DNA of 64,000 nt from Chryseobacterium sp. LJ668 (GCF_019613955.1 NZ_CP080443.1:3271001-3335000), one strand, 5' to 3'. Counted from the stretch's first letter, positions 45,413-55,306 are shown. Numbers and translations are program-made. The notes: generated by a model not told the origin, from the letters alone.

Positions 45413-48400
45413 ATGAAAAAAACTGCAATTTCTATTGCTTTACTCGTCGCTATGGGAATTCCTGTGCAAAATTATGCGCAAACCCAGACCAACATGCCCG
45501 TAACAAACAATCAGGGGCAGGTATCACTCGTCAAAATACTTAAAAAATTAGGAAAATCTACCAATACTGAATTCTTTTATTCTGCTTCAGATTTTAAAAA
45601 TATCTGGATCGATGAAAGCAAAATCAACTATTCATCATTAAAGCAAAGCTTAGATTATCTAAAAAAGAGTGTTCCTTTAGATTATCAAATCCAGAATAAT
45701 ACAGTAACTCTTAGAAAATTAATTTCTAATAATTCTCTTACTGAAAATGAAATAAAACCCCAAAACGACACGATAAATCAGCAGGAGAAAAAAATTGAAG
45801 AAGTTGTAGTTGTTGGTTACGGTACACAAAAAAAATCCATTATCACTGGGTCCGTATCTGTAGTGAAAGGCGCTGCAGCAGAAGGACAGCCGATACTTTC
45901 AGCCGGAAATCTTTTACAGGGTCTAGCGCCGGGCGTTACAGTAACTACACAAACCGGTGCACCGGGCGGGGATGCGGGGAATATCAGAATCAGAGGGATC
46001 AACAGTTTTGGAGGTTCTGACACCAATCCTCTTGTGATCATTGACGGCGTTGCGGGAAATATCAATGATGTTGATGTAAACATGATTGAATCTATTTCCG
46101 TACTTAAAGATGCTGCTTCTGCAGCAATATATGGCTCAAGAGCAGCGGGTGGGGTTATTCTTATCACCACAAAACGGGCTAAAGGAAATAAGCTGACAGC
46201 ACAATACCGAATGTATACCGGTTGGCAAATGGCAACAGCAATACCAAAGGTGACCGATGGTCTTACCTATATGAAAGTATTTAATGATGCCAGTATGAAC
46301 GACAACGGCACAAAGATTTATACTGATGAAGCGATCAATGCTTTTAAAAATGCATACGACAAAAACCCGGGTAACTATGATTGGCAGAAGGCCATTCTTC
46401 AAGGAAGCGGATTTCTTCAGGATCATTATTTTTCGTTATCAGCAAAATCAGGAATTATAAGCGTATCACCATCATTTGGATATTCAAATCAGGAAGGAAT
46501 TATTAAAAATACCGATTTTACAAGGTTTGTTTTCCGAAATAATATGGACATCACGCCGAATGACCAATGGAACATCAGACTTGATATGTCATTTATCAAT
46601 AAAGACAGAAAACAGATCGCAGATGAAGGCACCGTGTGGAATTATCTCGGAAGAATGCCGACCAATATTCCTATTTACTATGGCAATAATTATTCTGACG
46701 GATGGGTAAAGATCAATCCGGTCGGTTTTATCGAAAATGGAGGAAACCGCAATCAGAATAATTTAGAATTTATAGGAAATATGAACATTTCTTATAAACC
46801 TACAGATTGGTTAACATTAAAAGGTATGGTAGCTCCACGCTATCTTACAACGAATATTCATCTCTTCAGAAAAAGTGTGCCCACCTATTACGAAGATGGA
46901 ACCGAAGCCGGTTCTGCCAATACTTTTACAGAACTTACGGAATCTGCGAGACGCCAGTTTTACGGAACCTATCAGTTTCAGGCGGATGCAAAAAAAGAAT
47001 TTGGCAAACATAGTTTTGAGCTTCTTGCAGGAGCTTCCAGAGAAACATATAATGAAAAAATCTTATCCGGATACAGGAGAGATTTTCTATATGACAATTA
47101 CGAGGTGTTAGACGCCGGTGCAGATAACGAAACAAAAGATAACGGCGGAGCAGAATACGAATGGCTTCTGGTTTCTGCATTTGGCAGATTCAATTACAAT
47201 TACAATCAAAAATATTTATTTGAGGCCAACGTAAGATACGATGGTACTTCAAGGTTTATCGGCAAAAACCGTTGGGCAGTTTTCCCTTCATTTTCTGCCG
47301 GATGGGTGGTTTCAAGAGAAAGCTTTTTCGAAAATTTACGAGAAACAATCAGCCTTTTAAAATTCAGAGGTTCTTGGGGGAAACTGGGAAATCAAAATAT
47401 CAGTTCGTCGTACTACCCTTTCTCAGAACCGTTATCCCTAGGAAGTACTTCTATGAACGGAGTTGTCTATCAAACAATCCAGCAATTAATCATGTCTAAT
47501 CCTGATCTGAAATGGGAGGAGACTACCATGTCGGGTATTGGCGTCGATTTATCTCTATGGAGAAAATTAGATTTAACCTTTGACCTGTACAACAAAAAAA
47601 CAGACGGAATTCTTTTAAGATTAAATACTTCTCAGCTTACAGGTTTGGAAGCACCTGTACAAAATGCAGCAACGGTAAGCAACAAAGGTTGGGAAATCGG
47701 TGCACAATACAATGAAAGATGGGGAGATTTTAAAATAAATCTCGGTTTCAATCTTTCTGACGTGAAAAATGAAATTATCGACATGAAAGGTCAGTCTTCC
47801 GGAACATTGCTTCGTCAGCAGGTTGGCTCTTCGGTGAATTCTATTTACGGATTTATCGCTGACGGATTATATCAAAGCCAAGCAGAAATCAATGCCGGTC
47901 CTACACAATTCGGAACTTTAAAACCCGGAGATATCAGATATAAAGATATTGCAGGAGCTTTCGATGCAAACGGAAATCCGATCGGAGACGGAAAAATTAC
48001 TGATGCCGACAGAACCATTATCGGTAGTACAATTCCGAGATATACTTACGGGTTTAATATGGGCTTTTCTTATAAAGGCCTTAAATTATCTGCATTAATA
48101 CAGGGAGTTGGAAAAGTTGACGGTTATCTGGATTCTCACTACGTAATTCCTGCCGTCAACTCAAGTGCCGTAAAACCTTGGCAACTGGATTACTGGACAC
48201 CGGAAAATACAGATGCTGAGTTTCCACGAGTTTCTCTCACTTCCACAAACAATACACAAAACTCAACCAAGTGGATGAGAAGTGCAGCGTATATGAGATT
48301 AAAAAATGTACAGATTGGCTATGAATTGCCTAAATCTTTTACAGATAACACCTTTCTGCAGAGCATTTACCTCTACCTCAACGGACAAAACCTTCTGACA

Positions 48401-48535
48401 TTCACAAATTTTTATGAAGGGTACGATCCAGAGATTAATTATAATCTCGGAAGTTCCGATGGCGTTGCTTTGGGAGGGGGAAACTACTATCCGCAGGTAA
48501 AAACATTCTCATTCGGTATTGATGTTAAATTTTAA
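45413..48535 (+). CDS. SusC/RagA-family TonB-linked outer-membrane protein with STN domain
   Basis: A 1040-residue TonB-dependent transporter. After the signal peptide (ending NYAQ) comes an STN domain (about 35-105, VSLVKILKKLGKSTNTEFFY), which signals to the FecR-like anti-sigma factor. The plug domain starts at EVVVVGYGTQKKSIITGSV and includes RIRGINSFGGSDTNPLVIID. The C-terminal barrel ends in FSFGIDVKF. It imports a ligand captured by the SusD-like partner. The substrate is not clear, but a secreted phosphoesterase is next in line. Confidence 0.94.
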   Translation: MKKTAISIALLVAMGIPVQNYAQTQTNMPVTNNQGQVSLVKILKKLGKSTNTEFFYSASDFKNIWIDESKINYSSLKQSLDYLKKSVPLDYQIQNNTVTLRKLISNNSLTENEIKPQNDTINQQEKKIEEVVVVGYGTQKKSIITGSVSVVKGAAAEGQPILSAGNLLQGLAPGVTVTTQTGAPGGDAGNIRIRGINSFGGSDTNPLVIIDGVAGNINDVDVNMIESISVLKDAASAAIYGSRAAGGVILITTKRAKGNKLTAQYRMYTGWQMATAIPKVTDGLTYMKVFNDASMNDNGTKIYTDEAINAFKNAYDKNPGNYDWQKAILQGSGFLQDHYFSLSAKSGIISVSPSFGYSNQEGIIKNTDFTRFVFRNNMDITPNDQWNIRLDMSFINKDRKQIADEGTVWNYLGRMPTNIPIYYGNNYSDGWVKINPVGFIENGGNRNQNNLEFIGNMNISYKPTDWLTLKGMVAPRYLTTNIHLFRKSVPTYYEDGTEAGSANTFTELTESARRQFYGTYQFQADAKKEFGKHSFELLAGASRETYNEKILSGYRRDFLYDNYEVLDAGADNETKDNGGAEYEWLLVSAFGRFNYNYNQKYLFEANVRYDGTSRFIGKNRWAVFPSFSAGWVVSRESFFENLRETISLLKFRGSWGKLGNQNISSSYYPFSEPLSLGSTSMNGVVYQTIQQLIMSNPDLKWEETTMSGIGVDLSLWRKLDLTFDLYNKKTDGILLRLNTSQLTGLEAPVQNAATVSNKGWEIGAQYNERWGDFKINLGFNLSDVKNEIIDMKGQSSGTLLRQQVGSSVNSIYGFIADGLYQSQAEINAGPTQFGTLKPGDIRYKDIAGAFDANGNPIGDGKITDADRTIIGSTIPRYTYGFNMGFSYKGLKLSALIQGVGKVDGYLDSHYVIPAVNSSAVKPWQLDYWTPENTDAEFPRVSLTSTNNTQNSTKWMRSAAYMRLKNVQIGYELPKSFTDNTFLQSIYLYLNGQNLLTFTNFYEGYDPEINYNLGSSDGVALGGGNYYPQVKTFSFGIDVKF

Positions 48536-48545
48536 TGATAAAAAA

Positions 48546-50276
48546 ATGAAAAACCTTTTAAAAATATTTTTATTGGCCATCATCACTTCTTGCTCAAGTG
48601 ATATGGATTTAGAACCTCTTAACGGCCCCACTTCCGGAACTTTCCCTGCATCTTATGACGAAGGAAAAATGGGACTTTTTGCAGCATACAGAAATCTCAG
48701 CACGATCGATGCTGCGAGTACACCAATTTGGCATGTGATGGATAATATAACAGACATCGGTTATGCAAGACCGGGAACCAACTACACTTCACCCATCACA
48801 AGTTCTATCACCACGACCAATGCATTAACCATAAAACCATGGGAAATTCATTATAAAACCATTGCAAGATGTCATGCAGTACTTGACAAATTAGATGGCA
48901 TTTCAGGACTTACCGCTGCTCAAAAGGCAGAGCTTGGTTCAGAACTAAGATTTATCCGTGCTTATGCGTATTCTCAACTGATCGAGCTTTATGGTGATGT
49001 TCCGCTGATTAAATCAGCAGTCACCCTGAACAATTCTAACGTGGCAAGAACTCCTGTTGCAGAAATTCAGCAATTTATTATTGCAGAACTGGGAGCAGTT
49101 GCTCCTCAGCTTCCGATTTCCCAATCGCAATACGGAAATGTGCGTGCTTCACGTATCGCAGCCTTGATGCTGAAAGCAAGAGTTGAACTTTACTCAAAAC
49201 AATACGCAGCAGCGGCGGTTACTTCAAAACAGGCTTTGGATGCAGCTGCCGGTGTCTATAGTTTGACACCATTCAATGCTTCGGTCAATTTTGCAGGTAA
49301 AGATCACACCGTGGGAGAGCCCGATCCAAGTAACATATTTGGACATAATGGTTTTTCAACGAGCAAAGAATGGATTTGGGTGGCAGAATTCAACAAAAAT
49401 GTACCGGGATATCTTCATAATCAGCAATATTATGCAGCATCACGTCTCGGTAAAGGAGTTTGTTATTGGGGACCTACTCAAAATCTTATCGATTCTTACG
49501 AAATGACAGACGGTCTGTCAATACTGGAATCTCCGCTGTATGACAATGCAAATCCTTTTAAAAACAGGGATCCACGTTTAGATATGTATGCTGTACGTCC
49601 GCATTCAAGATATCTAGGATACCAATTTGAGCCGAATACATCTTTCGTAAAAGTAAACAACTACTGGTCAGCCGGAGTACCAACTCAGGTTACGAATGCC
49701 GATGCGACCAATGCGTATCGTTCTTTCAGTGGTTATCTCTGGAGAAAAGTGGTGGACATTGCTGATTTTAATTCAACCTCAGTAAGTGGAAATTCAGATT
49801 TGAATGTCGGGATTTTCAGATTATCAGAATTAATGCTGATCCATGCAGAAGCAAAAATAGAATCGAATCAGCTCGATAGTTCTGTGTATGATATGATTAA
49901 CCAAATCAGAATACGTGCAAAAATGCCGGCTTTACCTACAGGAATGTCTCAAGCGCAATTGAGAAAAGCACTTCGATATGAAAGAAAAGTGGAATTGGCC
50001 AATGATGGACTACGATGGTATGACATCAGACGTTGGGGGATTGCAAATAATGTGATGAACGGATATTTATATCTCAACCGTAACGCCAACAACTGGAATA
50101 AATCTGTAGTGACCGGCTTTGATGAAAGTGCAAATCCTATTTATAATCATTCACAGGCTTCAGCATCTTTTTCTACACAGCAGGTGGTTTATACAATCAA
50201 TAAAGACGAATACTGGCCGATCCCGCAATCGGAAATGGATGCGAATCCTAATTTAAAACAAAACCCCGGATATTAG
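48546..50276 (+). CDS. SusD/RagB-family outer-membrane lipoprotein
   Basis: I start at the ATG at 48546 (576 residues), which yields a signal peptide with lipobox TSC and Cys16. The longer frame would begin inside the susC-like gene. The helical TPR core of the family is seen at about 85-200 (KAELGSELRFIRAYAYSQLIELYGDVP shortened here to RFIRAYAYSQLIELYGDVP) and the C-terminal block RYERKVELANDGLRWYDIRR, ending EYWPIPQSEMDANPNLKQNP. It lids the SusC barrel and binds the ligand. Confidence 0.94.
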   Translation: MKNLLKIFLLAIITSCSSDMDLEPLNGPTSGTFPASYDEGKMGLFAAYRNLSTIDAASTPIWHVMDNITDIGYARPGTNYTSPITSSITTTNALTIKPWEIHYKTIARCHAVLDKLDGISGLTAAQKAELGSELRFIRAYAYSQLIELYGDVPLIKSAVTLNNSNVARTPVAEIQQFIIAELGAVAPQLPISQSQYGNVRASRIAALMLKARVELYSKQYAAAAVTSKQALDAAAGVYSLTPFNASVNFAGKDHTVGEPDPSNIFGHNGFSTSKEWIWVAEFNKNVPGYLHNQQYYAASRLGKGVCYWGPTQNLIDSYEMTDGLSILESPLYDNANPFKNRDPRLDMYAVRPHSRYLGYQFEPNTSFVKVNNYWSAGVPTQVTNADATNAYRSFSGYLWRKVVDIADFNSTSVSGNSDLNVGIFRLSELMLIHAEAKIESNQLDSSVYDMINQIRIRAKMPALPTGMSQAQLRKALRYERKVELANDGLRWYDIRRWGIANNVMNGYLYLNRNANNWNKSVVTGFDESANPIYNHSQASASFSTQQVVYTINKDEYWPIPQSEMDANPNLKQNPGY

Positions 50277-50282
50277 ATTAAT

Positions 50283-51386
50283 ATGAAGAAGAATATATCA
50301 ATATTGCTAATACTATTGTCTGCAATAGTTTTTGGGCAGGAAAAATTTCAGACTCCAAAATTAGACCATGAAAAATCATGGAGTATCATACTCATCCCGG
50401 ATACTCAAAACTATGTGAAATGGAACAGAAATCAGCCTGTTTTAGATCTGATGGTACGATGGATTGAGGATAATATTTCTCCCCTCAATATTAAAATGGT
50501 TTGCCAGGTCGGAGATCTGGTGGAGCATAACAATATTTTGAATCAGGGATATGACGGCGACCAAAGTGCAGATGACCAGTGGAAATCTGTGCAGTCAATC
50601 CTGGGGAGGCTCAACGGAAAGGTACCTTATGTAGCTGCTACAGGAAATCATGACTTCAGCATTAATGAAGTAGGCCGAAGATTTTCACGCTACAACGAGT
50701 TTTTTCCTTCTAATTTTAATTATTTAAATCAGAAATATTTAGCACAGAACTTTTTTAATGATGCCGGCGCACCAAGCATGGAAAACTCCGTTCTGGAACT
50801 GAAAGGATTGAACGGGGTGGACTATTTATTTTTCAGCCTTGAATTTGCACCCAGAGATAAAACTTTGGAGTGGGCTAAAAAGGTTTTAGATATGCCTCAG
50901 TACAAAAACCACAGATCAATTCTAACGACTCATGCTTTTTTGAATGACAAAGATAAGAGAACGGATAAAGAGAATTCTTGGTTTATGTACGAGCCTTTTC
51001 TGGTCAACAATGTGCCGCAAAAATCTAAAACCATCCTGCTTCCGGAGTCTAATAACGGAGAACAAATATGGCAGAAGCTAATACAGCCGTCTCAAAATCT
51101 ACAACTTGTATTAAGTGGTCATATTTCTGGTGAGGGTTTCCGTGTAGACCCTAACAGTTATGGAAAAAACGTAAACCAGATGCTTTTTGACATGCAGAGT
51201 GAAGGTGGTGGTCATCGTGATGGTAACGGTGGTGACGGCTGGCTCAGAATTATTGAGTTTTATCCCGATAATAAAACGGTGAAAGTGAAAACCTACTCTC
51301 CCCTTTTCGGTATTTCGCCGGTCAGCCAAAAAAATGCTTACAAAACAGACCCGAGAAATGAGTTTACTTTTAAATTTTCTGAATAA
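50283..51386 (+). CDS. Secreted metallophosphoesterase
   Basis: A 367-residue exported calcineurin-type phosphoesterase. The signal peptide ends IVFGQ. Metal-binding motifs occur in order: PDTQNY, GDLVEHN, GNHDF, TTHAFLND and LSGHISGEG. It hydrolyses phosphate esters. It starts 6 bp after the SusD-like gene, so it belongs to the same regulated unit and suggests that the substrate of this uptake system is a phosphorylated compound. Confidence 0.9.
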   Translation: MKKNISILLILLSAIVFGQEKFQTPKLDHEKSWSIILIPDTQNYVKWNRNQPVLDLMVRWIEDNISPLNIKMVCQVGDLVEHNNILNQGYDGDQSADDQWKSVQSILGRLNGKVPYVAATGNHDFSINEVGRRFSRYNEFFPSNFNYLNQKYLAQNFFNDAGAPSMENSVLELKGLNGVDYLFFSLEFAPRDKTLEWAKKVLDMPQYKNHRSILTTHAFLNDKDKRTDKENSWFMYEPFLVNNVPQKSKTILLPESNNGEQIWQKLIQPSQNLQLVLSGHISGEGFRVDPNSYGKNVNQMLFDMQSEGGGHRDGNGGDGWLRIIEFYPDNKTVKVKTYSPLFGISPVSQKNAYKTDPRNEFTFKFSE

Positions 51387-51548
51387 TAACATTCGCATTT
51401 TTTGATGATAATCCAATATTTAAAGACTGCTTGATTACAAGCAAATTTCAGAAGTATAAATATGGCCGTGCAATTAAAACTGATGTCACACAACTGGAAT
51501 TAATCGTTATAAAGCTGAATGGCTACTTAAAAGCTAATTCAATAGAAT

Positions 51549-51836
51549 ATGTTAAATGAGTTAGAGAGAACAAGTGGTATCGAAATACATGACTCTATTA
51601 AACTAGCAGGAGTACAGGAAGTAGAATATTTAATTGATAAAGACCAACTTATAAAAATTTGGATTATAATGAGTTTGAATTAGTATGGTTGATAAATGAG
51701 ATAAAGCTTGGGCTAATTTAGATAAGACAAAAAAGCAAGGTAGTATATCTTTAAATCTTTAAGCGGGTGTAGGAGTAAATTTTTCAGCAACTGAATTTTC
51801 ACGTCTATTTAATGCATCATTAACAGGGCCAATTTG
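51549..51836 (+). pseudogene. Decayed fragment of an unknown gene
   Basis: From the ATG at 51549 the frame reads MLNELERTSGIEIHDSIKLA and stays open to about 51650, then shifts at an A-run: the neighbouring frame gives IKNLDYNEFELVWLINEIKL. After a stop, a further piece reads GVGVNFSATEFSRLFNASL up to 51836. The pieces look like one protein broken by indels and stops. I cannot name it. Confidence 0.35.
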
Positions 51837-51911
51837 ATGGTTGGGAAATGAGGTATTTAAATCGGTAAAAGTTTATTGACATTGCTCAGTATCTTTTCTA
51901 ACAATAGCTTT

Positions 51912-51925
51912 TTACCATATGGTAA
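51912..51925. promoter_or_regulatory. Operator palindrome upstream of the Crp/Fnr gene
   Basis: TTACCATATGGTAA is a perfect 14-bp palindrome 34 bp before the start at 51960. A close copy, TTACCATTTGTTAA, is found upstream of the next gene, and the two share GCTTTTTACCAT exactly. Confidence 0.55.
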
Positions 51926-51959
51926 GTCCGTTGCTCAGAATATAAAGTATCTTTAGATC

Positions 51960-52529
51960 ATGAAAGAGTTTATTGACTACATCTTGCAGTTTGGTCATTT
52001 GAATAAGCAGCAAATTGATCTCATTACAAGCAAAGCAACAGAGCTTGACCTTCGTAAAGGCGAATATTTTTCGGAAGCTGGTAAAATTCCCAAACAAGTT
52101 GGGTTTATTCTGGAGGGAGTTGTGCGTTTCTGCTATTATAACAACAAAGGTCAAGAGATTACTCATCACTTTATTGACGAGCTCAATTTTGTTTCGGATC
52201 AACAAAAGTTTGAGGCACAAATAATAGCTTCTGATTACATTGAGGCAGTTACCGACTGCACACTGCTTTTTTTTTCGAAAAAAGATTGGGACGAAATAGG
52301 AAATACTATCGTTGGTTGGGATGTTATTACCGGGCTGATCTTAAAAAACTGTTTATTAAAAACAATTGAAAGAAGAAGTCCATTGGTTTCAGAAGATGCT
52401 ACTACACGTTACTTATCATTCATCGGAATGTTTCCAAATCTTGTCAATCGAATACCACTTTCTTACGTTGCTTCTTACTTGGGAATTACCCAACAATCAT
52501 TAAGCAGAATAAGAAAAAATATTCGATAA
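51960..52529 (+). CDS. Crp/Fnr-family transcriptional regulator
   Basis: A 189-residue regulator of the short Bacteroidota type. A cyclic-nucleotide-binding fold (about 10-125; LRKGEYFSEAGKIPKQVGFI) is followed by a helix-turn-helix ending (YVASYLGITQQSLSRIRKN). No Cys cluster for an iron-sulfur centre. It precedes an SDR oxidoreductase gene by 78 bp, and the same palindrome stands before both, so I infer autoregulation and control of that oxidoreductase. Confidence 0.9.
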   Translation: MKEFIDYILQFGHLNKQQIDLITSKATELDLRKGEYFSEAGKIPKQVGFILEGVVRFCYYNNKGQEITHHFIDELNFVSDQQKFEAQIIASDYIEAVTDCTLLFFSKKDWDEIGNTIVGWDVITGLILKNCLLKTIERRSPLVSEDATTRYLSFIGMFPNLVNRIPLSYVASYLGITQQSLSRIRKNIR

Positions 52530-52538
52530 AATCGCTTT

Positions 52539-52552
52539 TTACCATTTGTTAA
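52539..52552. promoter_or_regulatory. Operator copy upstream of the SDR gene
   Basis: TTACCATTTGTTAA, a near-palindrome, 55 bp before the SDR start. It shares the 12 bases GCTTTTTACCAT (52534-52545) with the site upstream of the regulator. Confidence 0.5.
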
Positions 52553-52607
52553 ACGTTTTCTTCTATGAGATCCCGAAATTTGTATTATTAATTTAAATGA
52601 CAAAAAA

Positions 52608-53471
52608 ATGGACAAAAAAGTAGTATTAATTACAGGTACAAATAGTGGATTCGGATGGCTTACTGCCAATAGTGTAGCAGCTTTAGGACATAAAGTGTAT
52701 GCTACGATGAGAAATACGGACGGAAAAAATGCCAATAAAGCAAAAGCCTTAGCAGAGGTAGAAAACATCACTATTCTTGATGTATCATTAACTGATGAAG
52801 CAAGTGTAAAAAGTGCAATCGACACCATTATAGCTAAAGAAGGAACCATTGATATCTTGGTAAACAATGCAGGTATTTCAATGTTTGGTGTTGCGGAAAG
52901 TTCTAGTCCTGAAGATTTGCAGAGAATGATCGATGTTAATGTGGTCGCTCCCTGGAGACTGATGAAACTGGCATTACCTTTTATGCGTAAACAATCAGAA
53001 GGTTTAATTATCAATATTTCGAGTGGATGGGGTCGATTCTCAGCTCCTTTTTTTGCAATGTATGGTGCATCAAAATTTGCTCTTGAAGGTTTAAGCGAAA
53101 GTTTGCATTATGAATTACGACCATTTGGAGTTGATGTAGCCATTATTCAACCAGGCTCGTTTCCTACCGAGATGTCTCAGAAGGTTCAATTCGGTTCTGA
53201 TACATCCGTTATTGATGATTATAAAATGATCGCTGATATTCCGGATAAAATATTTGGAGCAGTTGGTCAAATGTTTGAAAGGGTAAAACCTAATCCACAG
53301 GAGGTTGCAGACGCAGTAGTAAACCTGATCAATTTGCCAAAAGGGCAAAGACCGCTAAGAACAGTTGCAGACCCATCAACAGGCGAAATTGTTAAAACAG
53401 CTAATGACGCGGTAGAAACCGAATATACAAAAGTTTTAACAGCGTTTGGAATGCAGGAACTTTTGCCATAA
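52608..53471 (+). CDS. Short-chain dehydrogenase/reductase
   Basis: A 287-residue classical SDR. The cofactor motif is TGTNSGFGWLT, a variant of TGxxxGxG. NNAG is present in ILVNNAGISMFG, and the catalytic Ser is in INISSGWGRF with Tyr and Lys in YGASKFALEG. It is an NAD(P)-linked oxidoreductase whose substrate is unknown. Proximity to a Crp/Fnr gene and the shared operator tie its expression to that regulator. A strong terminator follows. Confidence 0.93.
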   Translation: MDKKVVLITGTNSGFGWLTANSVAALGHKVYATMRNTDGKNANKAKALAEVENITILDVSLTDEASVKSAIDTIIAKEGTIDILVNNAGISMFGVAESSSPEDLQRMIDVNVVAPWRLMKLALPFMRKQSEGLIINISSGWGRFSAPFFAMYGASKFALEGLSESLHYELRPFGVDVAIIQPGSFPTEMSQKVQFGSDTSVIDDYKMIADIPDKIFGAVGQMFERVKPNPQEVADAVVNLINLPKGQRPLRTVADPSTGEIVKTANDAVETEYTKVLTAFGMQELLP

Positions 53472-53480
53472 TTTAATTTA

Positions 53481-53518
53481 AAATACTCCAAAGTTTCTGG
53501 CTTTGGAGTATTTTTTTT
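53481..53518 (+). terminator. Strong bidirectional terminator
   Basis: A 13-bp perfect stem (AAATACTCCAAAG / CTTTGGAGTATTT), 7-nt loop and a T-run. It separates the SDR gene from the convergent thioredoxin-reductase-like gene. Confidence 0.9.
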
Positions 53519-53578
53519 GTTTCAAAATTAGAATTCTCTATGATAAAAACGTTTCTATTTTAAGCCGTTATATAAAAT

Positions 53579-55219
53579 CTAACCATTCATTTTTAATTCG
53601 GCTAAATATTGGTGAACCTGACTGATTGCCATAGAACCTTCACCTACCGCAGAGGCCACTCTTTTTACAGACCCTTTCCGAACATCGCCGACGGCATAGA
53701 AACCGGGAATACTCGTCTCAAGAGATTGTGGCTTTCTTTTTTTGTAGATAGAAGATTCAGCCATTGCCGATTCAATAACATCAGGACCTGTGTAAATAAA
53801 TCCTTTATCATCCATTGAAACAATTCCGTTTAACCATTCCGTGCACGGTTTTGCTCCTATAAAGGTGAATAAATTTGAAATACCTATCACTTGTGTCGTG
53901 CCATCTGTATCAAGTATCAAAGATTCCAAATAATGCGTTCCATTAAGCTGAGTAATATTGCTGTTCTTATGAACGATGATATTCGGAGTGGTCTCAATTC
54001 TCTGAACCAGATAATCGCTCATTTTGGCTCCAAGATCATTCCCACGAATAATTACATGAACCTCATGAGCATGTTCTGCTAAAAACAATGCAGCTTGGCC
54101 CGCAGAATTCCCGCCTCCAATCACTCCTACCAATTCATTTTTACATGCAGAGGCATTCATTCCTGTAGCTGAGTAGAAAACTCCACTACCTTCAAATTTT
54201 TCAATATTATCTACCGGCAAACGTCTGTAGTTGGCTCCGGTCGCTGCAATGACAGATTTTGCTTTAATGTTTTTACCATTTGAAGCGCACAAGATGAAGT
54301 AACTACCATTGTACTCTACTTTTTCTGCCTTCTGCGGGATAGAAAGCGTGCATCCAAATTTCTGGGCCTGAATGTATGCCTTATTGGCGAGATCATTCCC
54401 GGATATCCCGGTCGGAAAGCCTAAGTAATTTTCGATTTTTGAACTTTTTCCGGCTTGTCCTCCCGGAGCATTTCCATCAATGGTAATAACAGACAGTCCT
54501 TCTGAGGCGGCATATACACTTGCTGCCAAACCCGATGGACCCGCTCCTACTACCAGAACATCAAATATTTCATCCGTAAATTCAATTAAAACACCCGTTT
54601 TTCTTGCAATTTCAGCAACAGTAGGTTTTTTCGAAATCTCTCCTGAAATGCTTATAACGATCGGTAAATCTTCATTTAGCAGACCAAAACTATGTAAAAG
54701 CTCTTGAGCTTCTTCTGAAACATCGGTATTGAGGAACGTGTGCCAAATGTGGTTTTTTTCCAGAAAATCTCGTAACGCATAAGTTTCCTTAGATTTTTCG
54801 GGACCAACCACTTTTATACCCCCATTAAATTCTTTCAACATGGTTTCCTGTCTTTGAATAAAAGCAGTCAAAAGAACATCACATATATCGCTGTGCTTCG
54901 ATATGATTTCTTTAAGTTGAATAGGTGTAATGCTAAGAACGGTAGTGCCTTTTAAAGCATAGGCGCTAAATGGTATACTTCTGTCGGATAGCATACTGTT
55001 ATCACCTGTAAATTCATTGATTCTATGAGTTGCCAATACTTGATTTTTATTAAACGGATCTTTGATGACAACTGCTCCGTCTAAAATGACATAAAAATTA
55101 TATGCGCTATCCCCAGCTTCAAAAACTGCGGTTTCTTTTTCAAAGGTCATTACGGTACCTGACTCTTTTAGAATACTGATTTGTTTTTGGGTGAGTACCG
55201 GAAATCTTGGATCAGTCAT
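53579..55219 (-). CDS. Cyclic-nucleotide-binding domain fused to thioredoxin-reductase-like flavoprotein
   Basis: A 546-residue three-part protein. Residues about 10-130 are a cNMP-binding domain (FEAGDSAYNFYVILDGAVVI). About 145-215 is a short thioredoxin-fold-like linker. About 220-546 is a thioredoxin-reductase-type flavoprotein with VVGAGPSGLAASVYAASEGL and GVIGGGNSAGQAALFLAEHA. The redox CxxC of true TrxB is replaced (SATGMNASAC), so it cannot reduce thioredoxin in the usual way. An activity gated by a nucleotide or other ligand is likely. The gene is single. Confidence 0.88.
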   Translation of the reverse strand: MTDPRFPVLTQKQISILKESGTVMTFEKETAVFEAGDSAYNFYVILDGAVVIKDPFNKNQVLATHRINEFTGDNSMLSDRSIPFSAYALKGTTVLSITPIQLKEIISKHSDICDVLLTAFIQRQETMLKEFNGGIKVVGPEKSKETYALRDFLEKNHIWHTFLNTDVSEEAQELLHSFGLLNEDLPIVISISGEISKKPTVAEIARKTGVLIEFTDEIFDVLVVGAGPSGLAASVYAASEGLSVITIDGNAPGGQAGKSSKIENYLGFPTGISGNDLANKAYIQAQKFGCTLSIPQKAEKVEYNGSYFILCASNGKNIKAKSVIAATGANYRRLPVDNIEKFEGSGVFYSATGMNASACKNELVGVIGGGNSAGQAALFLAEHAHEVHVIIRGNDLGAKMSDYLVQRIETTPNIIVHKNSNITQLNGTHYLESLILDTDGTTQVIGISNLFTFIGAKPCTEWLNGIVSMDDKGFIYTGPDVIESAMAESSIYKKRKPQSLETSIPGFYAVGDVRKGSVKRVASAVGEGSMAISQVHQYLAELKMNG

Positions 55220-55306
55220 TGTTTGTAAAATTAAATGATATGGATATTTTTTTATGTTTGAATTTTTTCACCTTTCATCGACATGCAGTAAGTGGAATAA
55301 TCTGAA

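Larger units (their letters stand above)
51387..51959. other. Spacer with decayed coding remnants
   Basis: About 570 bp between the phosphoesterase gene and the Crp/Fnr gene. It holds a broken reading frame (see 51549-51836) and, at the right end, the operator palindrome 51912-51925. No intact gene. Confidence 0.5.
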
